DNA from: Geomonas paludis
Lineage (GTDB): Bacteria; Desulfobacterota; Desulfuromonadia; Geobacterales; Geobacteraceae
Direction of reading: 5' to 3'
Assembly: GCF_014193585.1 (NCBI RefSeq)
Contig: NZ_BLXY01000003.1
Span: forward strand, 124,001 to 188,000
DNA: 64,000 nucleotides
Shown here: positions 1 to 10,143 of the stretch, in pieces
Numbering within the stretch: the stretch's first letter is position 1
How the letters are laid out: each line of letters begins with the position of its first letter
Position numbers and translations under genes: made by a program
Notes under the pieces: generated by a model
Told to the model about the DNA's origin: nothing
The model's database searches: none
The model's input: only the letters and a program-made list of their open reading frames with translations

Positions 1-774
1 CGCCTCGACCAGGTCCTCGGGTGCGCCGATCCCCATGATGTAGCGCGGCGAGTTTTCGGGAAGGATGTCGCTGCACTCCTGCATCATGGCGTGCATCACT
101 TCCTTCTCCTCGCCCACCGACAGCCCCCCCAGCGCATAGCCGTCGAAGCCGATGTCGGTGATCTGGCGGGCGCTCTCGCGGCGCAGGTCCGGGTGCATTC
201 CCCCCTGCACGATGCCGAAGAGCGCCTGGTCCGGGCGGCTGTGCGCCTCCTTGCAGCGCCTGGCCCAGCGCGTGGTCAGCTCCAGCGACTTCTGCACGTA
301 GGAGCGTTCCGCCGGATAGGGAGGGCACTCGTCGAAGCACATGGCGATGTCGGCGCCCAGCGCCTCCTGGATGGCGATGGAGACCTCGGGGGAGATGAAG
401 TGCTTGGAACCGTCGATGTGGGAGCGGAACTTCACCCCCTCCTCGGAGATCTTCCTGAGTTCCCCCAGCGAGAAGACCTGGAACCCCCCTGAGTCGGTCA
501 GCATGGGGCGGTCCCAGTGCATGAAGCGGTGCAGGCCGCCCAGCCGCGCCACCAGCTCGTGGCCGGGGCGCAGGTAGAGGTGGTAGGTGTTGGCGAGGAT
601 GATCTGCGAGCCCACCTCGACCAGTTCCTCGGGGGTCATGGCCTTGACCGTGGCCTGGGTGCCGACCGGCATGAAAATCGGGGTTTTGATCCTGCCGTGC
701 GTGGTTGTCAGAGAGCCTAAACGGGCCGCGCAGCCCGGGTCTTTCTTGATCAGTTCAAACGATATAGCTGACAA
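1..774 (-). CDS. tgt: tRNA-guanine transglycosylase (partial, 3' end outside window)
   Basis: Exchanges guanine 34 of GUN-anticodon tRNAs for the queuosine precursor preQ1; it acts in the cytoplasm. The minus strand reads as one open frame of 258 codons that runs off the left edge. It shows the family's landmarks: [14 protein letters not shown], the [11 protein letters not shown] segment holding the nucleophilic aspartate region, FGIVQGG, and GGLSVGE. The carboxy-terminal zinc-site part is missing because of the window edge. I chose the TTG at 774 because a good AGGGAG ribosome site lies a few bases upstream and no ATG fits the conserved start FELIKKD. It lies 257 bases downstream of queA, with repeats in the gap, so the two are probably co-transcribed. 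Confidence 0.95.
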   Translation of the reverse strand, partial: MSAISFELIKKDPGCAARLGSLTTTHGRIKTPIFMPVGTQATVKAMTPEELVEVGSQIILANTYHLYLRPGHELVARLGGLHRFMHWDRPMLTDSGGFQVFSLGELRKISEEGVKFRSHIDGSKHFISPEVSIAIQEALGADIAMCFDECPPYPAERSYVQKSLELTTRWARRCKEAHSRPDQALFGIVQGGMHPDLRRESARQITDIGFDGYALGGLSVGEEKEVMHAMMQECSDILPENSPRYIMGIGAPEDLVEA

Positions 775-800
775 AGCACTCCCTACGGATTCTCTTTATA

Positions 801-1022
801 TCCCCCTCCCCTTGCGGGAGGGGGAGGAACGTCATCTCTTCCAATTGCTTCAAGGTCCACTGTAGGGGCGAATGATCATTCGTCCGTCCACCCCCTCGCC
901 CTCCGGGAGAGGGTGGCCGAAGGCCGGGTGAGGGAGGCGCCATGGGCAGCCCTGCAGCGGTCGGCGAGGTCATTGCTGATTTCAGCGCCCTCACCCCGAC
1001 CCTCTCCCAGGGGGAGAGGGAG
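801..1022. repeat. GC-rich palindromic repeat cluster between queA and tgt
   Basis: Contains a perfect 9-bp hairpin (arms CCCCCTCCC / GGGAGGGGG, 802-824) in front of the tgt ribosome site. Next comes a GGGGCGAATGATCATTCG palindrome near 864-885, then copies of a CTCCGGGAGAGGG / GGGCGGGTGAGGG element to 1022. The same element returns at 9484, 17694, 39879 and 40957. No gene is visible here. Confidence 0.85.
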
Positions 1023-1031
1023 GTTAACGCA

Positions 1032-2057
1032 TCAGCCGATGAACATGGCGTCGCCGTAGCTGAAGAACCGGAAGCGGCGCCGTACCGCCTCGCGGTAGGC
1101 CTCGAGCATGAACTCTTTGCCGGCGAAAGCGCACACTAACATAAATAGGGTCGATTTGGGGAGATGAAAATTCGTTATCAACGCATCAACCACCCGGAAA
1201 CGGTACCCGGGCAGGATGAAGATGTCCGCCTCGCGCTCCCCTGCCTCCAGTTCGCCGGTCGATGCCGCGTGCTCCAGGGCCCGCATCGACGTGGTCCCGA
1301 GCGCGACCACCCTCCCCCCGGCCTCCCTGGTGCGACGGATGGCCTCCGCGGTTTCATGCGGGATCCGGTACAGTTCCCGGTGCATGGTGTGCTGGGACAG
1401 GTCCTCTACCCGCACCGGCATGAAGGTCCCTAGTCCCACGTGCAGGGTAAGGGGCGCGATCTCCACGCCGCGACCCCGGATCTCAGCCAGGATCTCCGGG
1501 GTGAAGTGCAGTCCGGCGGTAGGGGCGGCCACGGCCCCCTTCTCGCGTGCGAACACGGTCTGGTAGCGCTCCAGGTCCTCGCCTTCGGGGGCGCGCTTGA
1601 TGTAGGGGGGCAGCGGCATGCTCCCCGCACCTTCCAGCCACCCCATGAAATCGTCGCTCCCTTCGAAGCGGACCTGCCATTCCCCTGCCTCGCGGGCCAC
1701 CACGGTCGCGGTGACGCCGGCGGGGAGGATGATGCGGGTGCCGGGGCCGGGGGACTTGGAGGCCTTGATCAGACAGCTCCACACCTCACCGTCGCCGGGA
1801 ACGCGACGCACCAGGAACACCTCGACCGCACCGCCGCTCTCCTTGTGCCCCTTGAGGCGGGCCGGGATGACGCGGGTGTCGTTCAGCACCAAAAGGTCGC
1901 CGGGACGGAACTCCCCGGCGATGGCGGCCACCGTGCTTTCCCCCACCGCGCCTGTGGCGCGCTCGAGGGTCAACAGCCTGGAGGCGTCCCTGCGGCTGGC
2001 CGGGTGCTGGGCAATCAGCTCCGGCGGGAGTTCGTAATCGAAATCGGAGAGGCGCAT
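1032..2057 (-). CDS. queA: S-adenosylmethionine:tRNA ribosyltransferase-isomerase
   Basis: Transfers and isomerises the ribosyl group of SAM onto preQ1 in tRNA to give epoxyqueuosine, the step after Tgt. The 341-residue product has the family's usual length. It begins [11 protein letters not shown] with RLL just after, and carries the [13 protein letters not shown] segment, the [12 protein letters not shown] motif, LHVGLGTF, and the closing [10 protein letters not shown]. The start lies one base after the spoIID stop, which implies translation from one message in the order spoIID-queA-tgt. I see no promoter between them. Confidence 0.97.
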   Translation of the reverse strand: MRLSDFDYELPPELIAQHPASRRDASRLLTLERATGAVGESTVAAIAGEFRPGDLLVLNDTRVIPARLKGHKESGGAVEVFLVRRVPGDGEVWSCLIKASKSPGPGTRIILPAGVTATVVAREAGEWQVRFEGSDDFMGWLEGAGSMPLPPYIKRAPEGEDLERYQTVFAREKGAVAAPTAGLHFTPEILAEIRGRGVEIAPLTLHVGLGTFMPVRVEDLSQHTMHRELYRIPHETAEAIRRTREAGGRVVALGTTSMRALEHAASTGELEAGEREADIFILPGYRFRVVDALITNFHLPKSTLFMLVCAFAGKEFMLEAYREAVRRRFRFFSYGDAMFIG

Positions 2058-2058
2058 G

Positions 2059-3165
2059 CTAACGTCCGTACCCGCCGGAAAGCTTCACGCCCGGATAATA
2101 GTAAGTAAGGATCTCGCGGTAATCGAACCCCTCGTTGGCGCGCCCCTTGGCGCCCCACTGGCACAGCCCGACGCCGTGCCCGGAGCCGGCGCCGACCACC
2201 TGGAGGTCGTCGCGCTGGCCGCGCAGTTCGAAATTGGTGCTCTTGACGGCGCCGTAGCCCAGCGCCTTGCGGAAGGCGACCGCGGGGATGACGACGCTGC
2301 CGCGGGAGCATTCGGCGACCACGTCCTGCACCCTGCCGCTCGCGTTCCTGCCGCGCACCCGCAGCTCCCTGAGGCCCGCCACCTGGAAGCCGGCGGCCTT
2401 GAGCGAGCTCTCCACCTTTCTCAGGGGAAGGTTCAACTCCCAGCGGATCGGGTTGGACTCGCCGCAGTAACGGCAGGAAACGCCCTGGAGGTACGGGATG
2501 GCGAGCCCCCAGACGTTCCTGGAGTTCTCGGTGTGGCCGGCGCAGTTGGAATGGTAGAAGGCCTGGATGGTCTTGCCGTTGTAGGTGAGCACCTCTCCAG
2601 CGGTCTCGCGCACGCCGTAGGCGGCGCGGCTGTCCTCTACGTCCGCCCCTTCGTAGACCTGGTCCATGACGCTGGACTCGAGCTGGTAGTTCTGGCCGCG
2701 GCGGGCCTGCATCTGGTACACCGCGTAGGAACGGGCGATGACCGCCTGCGCCTTGATGGACTCGATGGGCCAGGCGGAACTGATCTCGCAGTTGATGAGG
2801 CCGACCAGGTACTCCTCCAGCGGCAGTTCGTTCACCACCAGGAGCCCCCTGTCGGCAGGCGTCACCTCGATGAGCGCGCGGTACCCCTTGCCGTTCACCG
2901 AAATACGCGAAAAGGCGGAGGCCACCAGGCGGCTCACCGGCCTGCCGTTCACGGTGAGGCCGTTGCCGGAGCGCCGCACCTCGAGGGGCATCTCCACCCT
3001 GAGCGGTTCGCGGCCGTCGGTAAGGAGCACGCCGTCGCCGTCGATCCTGAGGGTCTCGGCCCCCTTGATCAGGGCCACCCGCACCATCTCCGGTCGCATC
3101 GCCGCGGCACTACCCCCGGCGGCGAGGCAGATGATTAATATGATCAACGTCCTGAAGCAGCTCAT
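2059..3165 (-). CDS. SpoIID/LytB domain protein, putative peptidoglycan lytic enzyme
   Basis: 368 residues with an amino-terminal hydrophobic signal segment (residues about 5-20), so it is exported. The SpoIID core holds [10 protein letters not shown], the [20 protein letters not shown] segment typical of the family, a [10 protein letters not shown] motif, and the closing [14 protein letters not shown] signature. SpoIID cleaves glycan strands lacking stem peptides in spore formers. Non-sporulating relatives such as this are thought to act in cell-wall turnover, but the exact job here is unknown. The ATG at 3165 is preferred over an adjoining upstream TTG. It is the first gene of the queuosine cluster, an arrangement without an obvious functional reason. 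Confidence 0.88.
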   Translation of the reverse strand: MSCFRTLIILIICLAAGGSAAAMRPEMVRVALIKGAETLRIDGDGVLLTDGREPLRVEMPLEVRRSGNGLTVNGRPVSRLVASAFSRISVNGKGYRALIEVTPADRGLLVVNELPLEEYLVGLINCEISSAWPIESIKAQAVIARSYAVYQMQARRGQNYQLESSVMDQVYEGADVEDSRAAYGVRETAGEVLTYNGKTIQAFYHSNCAGHTENSRNVWGLAIPYLQGVSCRYCGESNPIRWELNLPLRKVESSLKAAGFQVAGLRELRVRGRNASGRVQDVVAECSRGSVVIPAVAFRKALGYGAVKSTNFELRGQRDDLQVVGAGSGHGVGLCQWGAKGRANEGFDYREILTYYYPGVKLSGGYGR

Positions 3166-3211
3166 CAATTCCGTTTACACATGGGTTTAACTGTCCCCGC
3201 AAAAGCCTTAG

Positions 3212-3242
3212 ATATAAACCATGGAACCGCCCGCAAAGTCAA
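3212..3242 (-). promoter_or_regulatory. Candidate sigma-70 promoter for spoIID-queA-tgt
   Basis: Reading the minus strand, TTGACT (3242-3237) is followed after 18-19 bases by TTTATA/TTATAT (about 3218-3212), some 45 bases before the spoIID start. The spacer is slightly long. It is the only promoter-like pair found in front of the cluster. Confidence 0.45.
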
Positions 3243-3428
3243 TAATTTTGTGGCTCTAATCAGAGGGTTTTCAGCTTAATGAGTTGGCAAGCGAATTGCT
3301 TTCTTTCTCATTAAGTCCGGGGTCCACGGGGTCGTCGCCTGGGGGGTCCGCACTAACCGGCAAAGCTAAACTGTCGACATCAGTAGGTTTGACGGCAGCG
3401 ACGCTAATCTGGAAAATCCAAATAAGTG

Positions 3429-3457
3429 TTGCCAGAAGTACAAAAAAAGGCTATATC
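3429..3457 (+). promoter_or_regulatory. Candidate promoter for the HD-GYP gene
   Basis: TTGCCA (3429-3434), a 17-base spacer and TATATC (3452-3457) lie about 50 bases before the start at 3509. The rest of the 340-base gap (3166-3508) holds no further gene or recognisable RNA. Confidence 0.45.
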
Positions 3458-3508
3458 GCTGTTGGGGCTTAGCCATTTAGCGTGATCTGTGCCACCGTTC
3501 GGAGCTGT

Positions 3509-5620
3509 ATGCGCGTCTCCCTCAAAGTCAAAATACTCACCCTGGTCACCGCGATCCTGGTCATCGTCATCTCCACCGTTGCCTACCATAACTACAGGCA
3601 GCAAAAGGAAATGCTGCACGAGATTGCCAACCGGAACACTTCCGTTCTGATCGAGACCATCAAGAGTTCCATTGCCAACGCGATGCTCTCCGGCCGCTCC
3701 GACGAGGTGGCCAACATCTTCGCCCGGATCAAGTCGCGCGAGTTCGTCAAGTCCATCAGGATCGTGGACGCAGAAGGGAAGATCCTCAATTCCGCCGACC
3801 GCGACGAAATAGGCAAGCAGATCCCGGAACAGGGACGCGGCAAGCTCCCCAGCCGAAACCTTTCCCTGCTCCCCGAAGAGGGGGTCTTCCTCTCCTACGC
3901 ACGCATCTTCAACGCACCGCAATGTTATAAGTGTCACCCCGCCAGCAGCGAAACCCTGGGGCTGCTCCAGATCAAGCTCTCCCTCGGGTACATGAACGGT
4001 TTCATCTCCCGCGAGCGCGAGATCGCCATCGTCTCCGCCATCGTGCTGGTTCTGCTCACCGTATTCACCATCTTCACCTTCCTGGTCATCTACGTGGAGC
4101 GCCCCCTGCGCAAACTGATGCGCTACATGGAGAAAGTGGAGCAAGGGGACTTCACCCAGGAAATCAGCCTCACCTCCAGCCGCGAGATGCGCTCGCTGGG
4201 CAACAGCTTCAACCACATGGTCGGCACCATCGCCGACCTGATGGAATCGACCGTGAAGCACGAGAGGGAACTGGCCCGGGCCCAGGAAAAGCTGGCGCAC
4301 CACCGCGAGACCCACCTGATGAACGGCCGCCTGGAAGAGCAGATCCGGGAGATCGAGAACCTGAACGTGACCCTGGAGGAGCGCATCGAGGAGATCGAGG
4401 AGGCCAACTACAAGATCGCCGACCTGGCAGGAGAGCTGGAAGACAAGAACACCAACCTGGAAAAGGCGGTGGCGAAGCTGTCCACCCTGTACCGCCTGGG
4501 TCTGGCCATCAACTCCACCATCGAGGTGGAGGACCTGTACCGGCTGGTGGTGAAGACCACCATGGACACGCTGCAGGCCCAGGTGGGCTACGTGGTCCTG
4601 TACGACGCCGAGCACGGCGAGCTGCGCGTCACCAACCTGGTCGGCTACCGCGACCCGAACCCGCAGCACCTGCGCGTCCCCATGAAGCCCTCCAGCGTCT
4701 CCAGCTGGGTGATCCAGAACAGCAAGCCGCTTCTGATAGCCGACATCGCCCTCACCCCGGAATTCGACCGCGTCAGCCCGCTGGGCTTCGAGAGAAAGAC
4801 CCTGATCTGCGCGCCGCTCATGGTCAAGGACGAGATCATCGGTACCCTCACCGTGGTCAACAAGCTCAACAACACGGTCTACAACCACGAGGAGCTGGAA
4901 CTTCTTTCCACCATCGCGGCCCAGGCCTCGATCGCCATCAAGAACGCCATGCTCTACGACGAGCAGCAAAAGACCTACCTGAACACCATCCAGGCCCTGG
5001 TCTCCGCCATCGAGGCTTCCGACAGCTACACCCGCGGCCATTCCGAGCGCGTCACCCGCTTCTCGCTGGCACTGGCCAGAAAGCTCGAGCTTCCCGCCAA
5101 CCGCCTCAAGGTGATCGAGCGCGCCGCCATCCTGCACGACATTGGCAAGATCGGCATCGACCTCTCCCTGCTGCACAAGGAGGAGACCCTCACCAGGGAC
5201 GACGTGGCCGAACTGCAGCAGCACCCCACCATCGGCATGAAGATCCTGGAGCCGATCGAATTCCTGCACGACGTGCGCCTGTGCATCGGCCAGCACCACG
5301 AGCGCTACGACGGCAAGGGCTACCCCAACCGCCTGACCGGGCAGGAACTCCTGCTCGAGTCCCGTATCCTGGCCATCGCCGACAGCTTCGACGCCATGAC
5401 CTCGGACCGCCCCTACCGCAAGGCGCTCAAGCTCGAGGTCGCCATCCAGGAGCTGGCCGAGAACGCCGGCACCCAGTTCGACCCCGAACTGGTCCCCATC
5501 TTCATCAAGCTCCTGAAGACGCCCAATTTCCTGCCGCAGCGCGAGGAATACCCGGGACTGCACGTGGTCCCCGCGCCGCAAAAGGCCGGTAACGCAACTC
5601 ACTCCTGCATTGCCCAGTAA
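3509..5620 (+). CDS. Membrane sensor with CxxCH motif, HAMP, GAF and HD-GYP c-di-GMP phosphodiesterase
   Basis: A 703-residue inner-membrane signalling protein. Order of parts: membrane helix (8-27); periplasmic region ending in CYKCH at 139-143, a c-type haem attachment motif; second helix (171-195); HAMP (about 197-250); coiled coil (245-325); GAF (330-480); HD-GYP domain (490-680). The last keeps the HD pair at 543-544 and the HHExxDGxGYP signature at 596-606, so cleavage of cyclic di-GMP is expected. The start at 3509 has GGAG just upstream; an earlier in-frame GTG at 3482 is less likely. A single covalently bound haem would make it a redox or gas sensor; that is inference. A terminator hairpin follows at 5652. 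Confidence 0.92.
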   Translation: MRVSLKVKILTLVTAILVIVISTVAYHNYRQQKEMLHEIANRNTSVLIETIKSSIANAMLSGRSDEVANIFARIKSREFVKSIRIVDAEGKILNSADRDEIGKQIPEQGRGKLPSRNLSLLPEEGVFLSYARIFNAPQCYKCHPASSETLGLLQIKLSLGYMNGFISREREIAIVSAIVLVLLTVFTIFTFLVIYVERPLRKLMRYMEKVEQGDFTQEISLTSSREMRSLGNSFNHMVGTIADLMESTVKHERELARAQEKLAHHRETHLMNGRLEEQIREIENLNVTLEERIEEIEEANYKIADLAGELEDKNTNLEKAVAKLSTLYRLGLAINSTIEVEDLYRLVVKTTMDTLQAQVGYVVLYDAEHGELRVTNLVGYRDPNPQHLRVPMKPSSVSSWVIQNSKPLLIADIALTPEFDRVSPLGFERKTLICAPLMVKDEIIGTLTVVNKLNNTVYNHEELELLSTIAAQASIAIKNAMLYDEQQKTYLNTIQALVSAIEASDSYTRGHSERVTRFSLALARKLELPANRLKVIERAAILHDIGKIGIDLSLLHKEETLTRDDVAELQQHPTIGMKILEPIEFLHDVRLCIGQHHERYDGKGYPNRLTGQELLLESRILAIADSFDAMTSDRPYRKALKLEVAIQELAENAGTQFDPELVPIFIKLLKTPNFLPQREEYPGLHVVPAPQKAGNATHSCIAQ

Positions 5621-5638
5621 TTCAAATAATGGTATAAG
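5610..5638 (+). promoter_or_regulatory. Candidate promoter for oppD-oppF
   Basis: TTGCCC (5610-5615), a 17-base spacer and TATAAG (5633-5638) straddle the end of the HD-GYP gene. A transcript from here would cross the hairpin at 5652-5685 before reaching oppD. Confidence 0.5.
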
Positions 5639-5651
5639 ATAAAACTTTGCA

Positions 5652-5685
5652 GCGCGGCCCGCAGAGCCGGTCCGCGCCCTTTTTG
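5652..5685 (+). terminator. Rho-independent terminator or attenuator
   Basis: A GC-rich hairpin (arm GCGCGG pairing with CCGCGC, extended by CC/GG) is followed by a run of five T. It can end the HD-GYP message. Because a promoter-like pair lies just upstream, it may also act as a leader attenuator for oppD. Confidence 0.7.
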
Positions 5686-5711
5686 TGCCCTCGCGGGCAC
5701 CGGGAGCCCTT

Positions 5712-7657
<1,946 letters not shown>

Positions 7658-7662
7658 TTCAG

Positions 7663-7691
7663 TTGACAATTGCAATCAGCATATATAGATT
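7663..7691 (+). promoter_or_regulatory. Sigma-70 promoter of the arsR-family gene
   Basis: Perfect TTGACA at 7663-7668, a 17-base spacer and TAGATT at 7686-7691. The spacer and flank are AT-rich (AATTGCAATCAGCATATATAG) and could hold the regulator's own operator. Confidence 0.7.
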
Positions 7692-7720
7692 ATCTTTAGC
7701 CCAAACCGGAGGATACCAAG

Positions 7721-8005
7721 TTGGCATTTGACAAGACCAAAGATTACGGAAAAGAAGCGGAGATGCTGAAGGTGCTCGGGCACCCGATCCGCCTGAAGAT
7801 AGTGGCAGGGCTGTGCACCCAGGAGTGCAACGTGAAGCACATCTGGGAATGCCTGGGGCTTCCCCAGGCGACCGTGTCGCAGCACCTGGCGCTTTTGAAG
7901 AACAAGGGAATCATCGAGGGGACCCGGGACGGGGTCGAGGTGCACTACGCCGTGGTGAGCCCGTTCGTGCGCAGGCTGATCGAGATCCTGGACGCAGAGG
8001 CGTAA
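7721..8005 (+). CDS. ArsR-family winged-helix transcriptional regulator
   Basis: A 94-residue DNA-binding protein. It has the ArsR helix-turn-helix pattern (LGHPIRLKIV early, then LPQATVSQHLALLKNKGII as recognition helix) and a wing region with DGVEVHYAV. Three cysteines sit close together (GLCTQEC and a WEC further on), so thiol-based metal or redox sensing is possible but not shown. Start is TTG at 7721 with GGAGG nine bases upstream. It has its own promoter and no obvious target operon: pmbA downstream converges on it. It may control itself or a distant gene. Confidence 0.88.
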   Translation: MAFDKTKDYGKEAEMLKVLGHPIRLKIVAGLCTQECNVKHIWECLGLPQATVSQHLALLKNKGIIEGTRDGVEVHYAVVSPFVRRLIEILDAEA

Positions 8006-8025
8006 GAGAAGCAAAGCTTGCTGAA

Positions 8026-8050
8026 GGACCGCACCCGCCCGGGGCGGTCC
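8026..8050. terminator. Hairpin between convergent arsR-type gene and pmbA
   Basis: Arms GGACCGC and GCGGTCC, separated by a GC-rich loop, lie between the two convergent genes and touch the pmbA stop. There is no T-run, so terminator function is only likely by position. Confidence 0.4.
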
Positions 8051-9390
8051 TAGGTTCCGCTGATATCGAGTTCGGCGATCCGCAGCGACGGCGAACCCGT
8101 CGAGCCGAAGAAACGCAGGTCGCTGCCGACCTGGTCCACCCTTGCAAACATCTCCAGCAGGTTTCCCGCCAGGGCCAGCCCCTTGACCGGGTACCTGATC
8201 TCTCCATCTTCCACGTAAAAACCTGCCGCACCGACCGAGAAGTCACCGGAGATGGGGTTTGCCGTGTGCATGCCCATCACCTCGGTGATCATTACCCCTT
8301 TGCGCACCCCCGTAAGCAGTGTGGCGAGATCTGCCGTGCCGGGCTCGACATGGAGGTTGTGGGGGCCGACCTTGGGCGGGGTCTTGATGCTGCTACGCAC
8401 CGCATTGCCGGTCGAGCGCGCCCCCAGGCGCCCGCCCCAGTAGCTGTCGTAGAGGAAGCCCTGCAGCACGCCCCCCTGCACCAGCGCGGTATCCTGCTGC
8501 GGCACGCCCTCGCCGTCGCAGGGCGCGCTCCCCAGGCCGCCCGGCAGGAGGCCGTTGTCGCGCACGGAGACCAGCCCGGAGAACAGGCGCTCCCCTACCC
8601 TGCCGGCCAGAAGCGACTTCCCCTTGTGTACGTTTTCGGCCAGAAAGGAGCCGGACAGGACATCGAGCAGGTCGGCTGCCACGCGGTTGTCCAGCACCGC
8701 CTGGCAGCGCATGGTGGCCAGCGTCCGCGCTCCTAACAGCCCGGTCGCCTTGCGCCCGGCGCCGGAGGCGACCGCCGCCAGGTCGATGCCGGCGAAGGAG
8801 GGCGAGAAGCCGTAATCCCAGCCGGTCTGGGCGTCGCCGTCGGCTTCCGCCACGGCGGAGACGCTGCAGGAGTTGTAGGTGCCGCTGTAGGCGGCGCTTA
8901 AGCCCAGGGAGTTACGGACCAGGGAATGGTAGGTGGATTCGCCGTAGCTGCATTTGCGCACCCGTTTCACGCGCGGATCGACCGCGAGCACCAGGCGCTC
9001 CAGTTCCAAAGCGCGGGCAACCTTGACCGATTCGTCTACTGAGGCGAGCGAGGGATCGAAGAGCCAGGGGGTATCAGGATAGGAGGCGGCGGCTTGGGCA
9101 AAGGTGAAATGCTCGTCCGGTGTCTGCACCCGGGCCGCGACCAGCGCCCCCTGCACCATGCTTTCCAGCGCGGCGTCGTCGAGGGCGGTCGAATAGGAAA
9201 AGCCCATGCCCTGGCCCACCAGCAGGCGCAGGGAGATGCCCAGCGGCTCCGCCACGCGGAAGGCGTCCACCTTCCCCTGTTTCACCTCGATGGCAAGGTC
9301 GCGCGAGCCGGAAACGGCGATCTCGTAGCCGTCGATTTGGCGCCCCTTGAGCAGGCGTTCCACCGCGTCGGCGTGTCGTGTCAGTTCCAT
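8050..9390 (-). CDS. pmbA: TldD/PmbA family metalloprotease subunit
   Basis: 446 residues, close to the usual PmbA length. PmbA pairs with TldD in a cytoplasmic heterodimeric protease that matures peptide antibiotics such as microcins. Family features are the amino-terminal EIAVSGSRDLAIEVKQG strand pattern, the GISLRLL segment, and the carboxy-terminal NPISGDFSVGAAGF block. There is no HExxxH zinc motif, which is normal because TldD carries the metal site. The tldD partner is not in the window. I chose ATG 9390 because GAGG precedes it; an extension of up to 33 residues upstream is open but reads into repeats. Confidence 0.9.
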   Translation of the reverse strand: MELTRHADAVERLLKGRQIDGYEIAVSGSRDLAIEVKQGKVDAFRVAEPLGISLRLLVGQGMGFSYSTALDDAALESMVQGALVAARVQTPDEHFTFAQAAASYPDTPWLFDPSLASVDESVKVARALELERLVLAVDPRVKRVRKCSYGESTYHSLVRNSLGLSAAYSGTYNSCSVSAVAEADGDAQTGWDYGFSPSFAGIDLAAVASGAGRKATGLLGARTLATMRCQAVLDNRVAADLLDVLSGSFLAENVHKGKSLLAGRVGERLFSGLVSVRDNGLLPGGLGSAPCDGEGVPQQDTALVQGGVLQGFLYDSYWGGRLGARSTGNAVRSSIKTPPKVGPHNLHVEPGTADLATLLTGVRKGVMITEVMGMHTANPISGDFSVGAAGFYVEDGEIRYPVKGLALAGNLLEMFARVDQVGSDLRFFGSTGSPSLRIAELDISGT

Positions 9391-9483
9391 GGTGGCCTCG
9401 GAAAGATAGTGACCGGGAGCCCGTGTCATTGCGGCTTCCATCGGGTGGGTACTGCGGGGGCAAACTTCGTGATTTGCTGTGAT

Positions 9484-9670
9484 GTCCAATAATCCCTCTC
9501 CCTCCGGGAGAGGGTGCCCGAAGGGCGGGTGAGGGCTCTTGCCGGCTGCGGGTCTTTTGCCCTTGGCAATGCCCTCACCCTAGCCCTCTCCCCGAGGAAG
9601 AGGGAATGTGGACGCATGCCTGTGGTGGCGACGCCATAAAGGAGGGGCGAATGATTATTCGCCCCTACAG
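9484..9670. repeat. GC-rich palindromic repeat cluster
   Basis: Two CTCCGGGAGAGGG / GGGCGGGTGAGGG type elements in opposite orientation are followed by a GGGGCGAATGATTATTCGCCCC palindrome (about 9643-9667). This fills the gap between pmbA and the acetyltransferase gene; no coding sequence is seen. Confidence 0.85.
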
Positions 9671-9693
9671 GTCGACGACGCCCTCTCCGGCCT

Positions 9694-10143
9694 TTACAGC
9701 TCCAAAATCATCGCGATCTCGTCGCAGTCCGGGAACTTGACGCACTTGATGCAGTCGCCCCACACCTTGTGCGGCAGCTCGCTCTTGTCGGCGATCTTGA
9801 AACCGAACTTGGCGAAGAAGTCAGGCTTGTAGGTGAGGCAGAAGAGCTTCTTGAGCCCCAGGCTACGCGCCTCCTCGATGCAGGCTCCCACCACCTGGCT
9901 GCCGATGCCGCGCCGCCCGGCGCTCTCGGCGACGGCCACGGAACGGACCTCGGCCAGGTCCTCCCAGACGATGTGCAGCGCGGAGGTGCCGAGCAACTGC
10001 CCGTCCTCCTCGAAAACGTAGAAGTCGCGCAACGCCTCGTACAGTTCGGAAAGCGAGCGGGAGAGCATCTCGCCGCGGCTCGCGAAGTTGGTCAATAGTT
10101 TCTGAATCTCTTTTACGTCGCCAATCCTGGCCTTCCTGATCAT
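9694..10143 (-). CDS. Short-form N-acetylglutamate synthase / GNAT acetyltransferase
   Basis: A 149-residue GNAT-fold enzyme that resembles the stand-alone amino-acid N-acetyltransferases that make N-acetylglutamate, first step of arginine synthesis, in bacteria lacking full-length ArgA. Evidence: MIRKARIGDVKEI opening, RSLSELYEALRDF, the acetyl-CoA loop SAGRRGIGSQVV, and FFAKFGF near the end. Its ATG overlaps the recN stop as ATGA, so it is the third gene of nadK-recN-acetyltransferase. The substrate assignment rests on family resemblance only. Confidence 0.85.
   Translation of the reverse strand: MIRKARIGDVKEIQKLLTNFASRGEMLSRSLSELYEALRDFYVFEEDGQLLGTSALHIVWEDLAEVRSVAVAESAGRRGIGSQVVGACIEEARSLGLKKLFCLTYKPDFFAKFGFKIADKSELPHKVWGDCIKCVKFPDCDEIAMILEL

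Noticed and set aside
9391-9489. Extended start for pmbA 33 codons upstream
   Set aside because: The extra residues run toward repeat sequence, and ATG 9390 has a ribosome site and gives the usual length.
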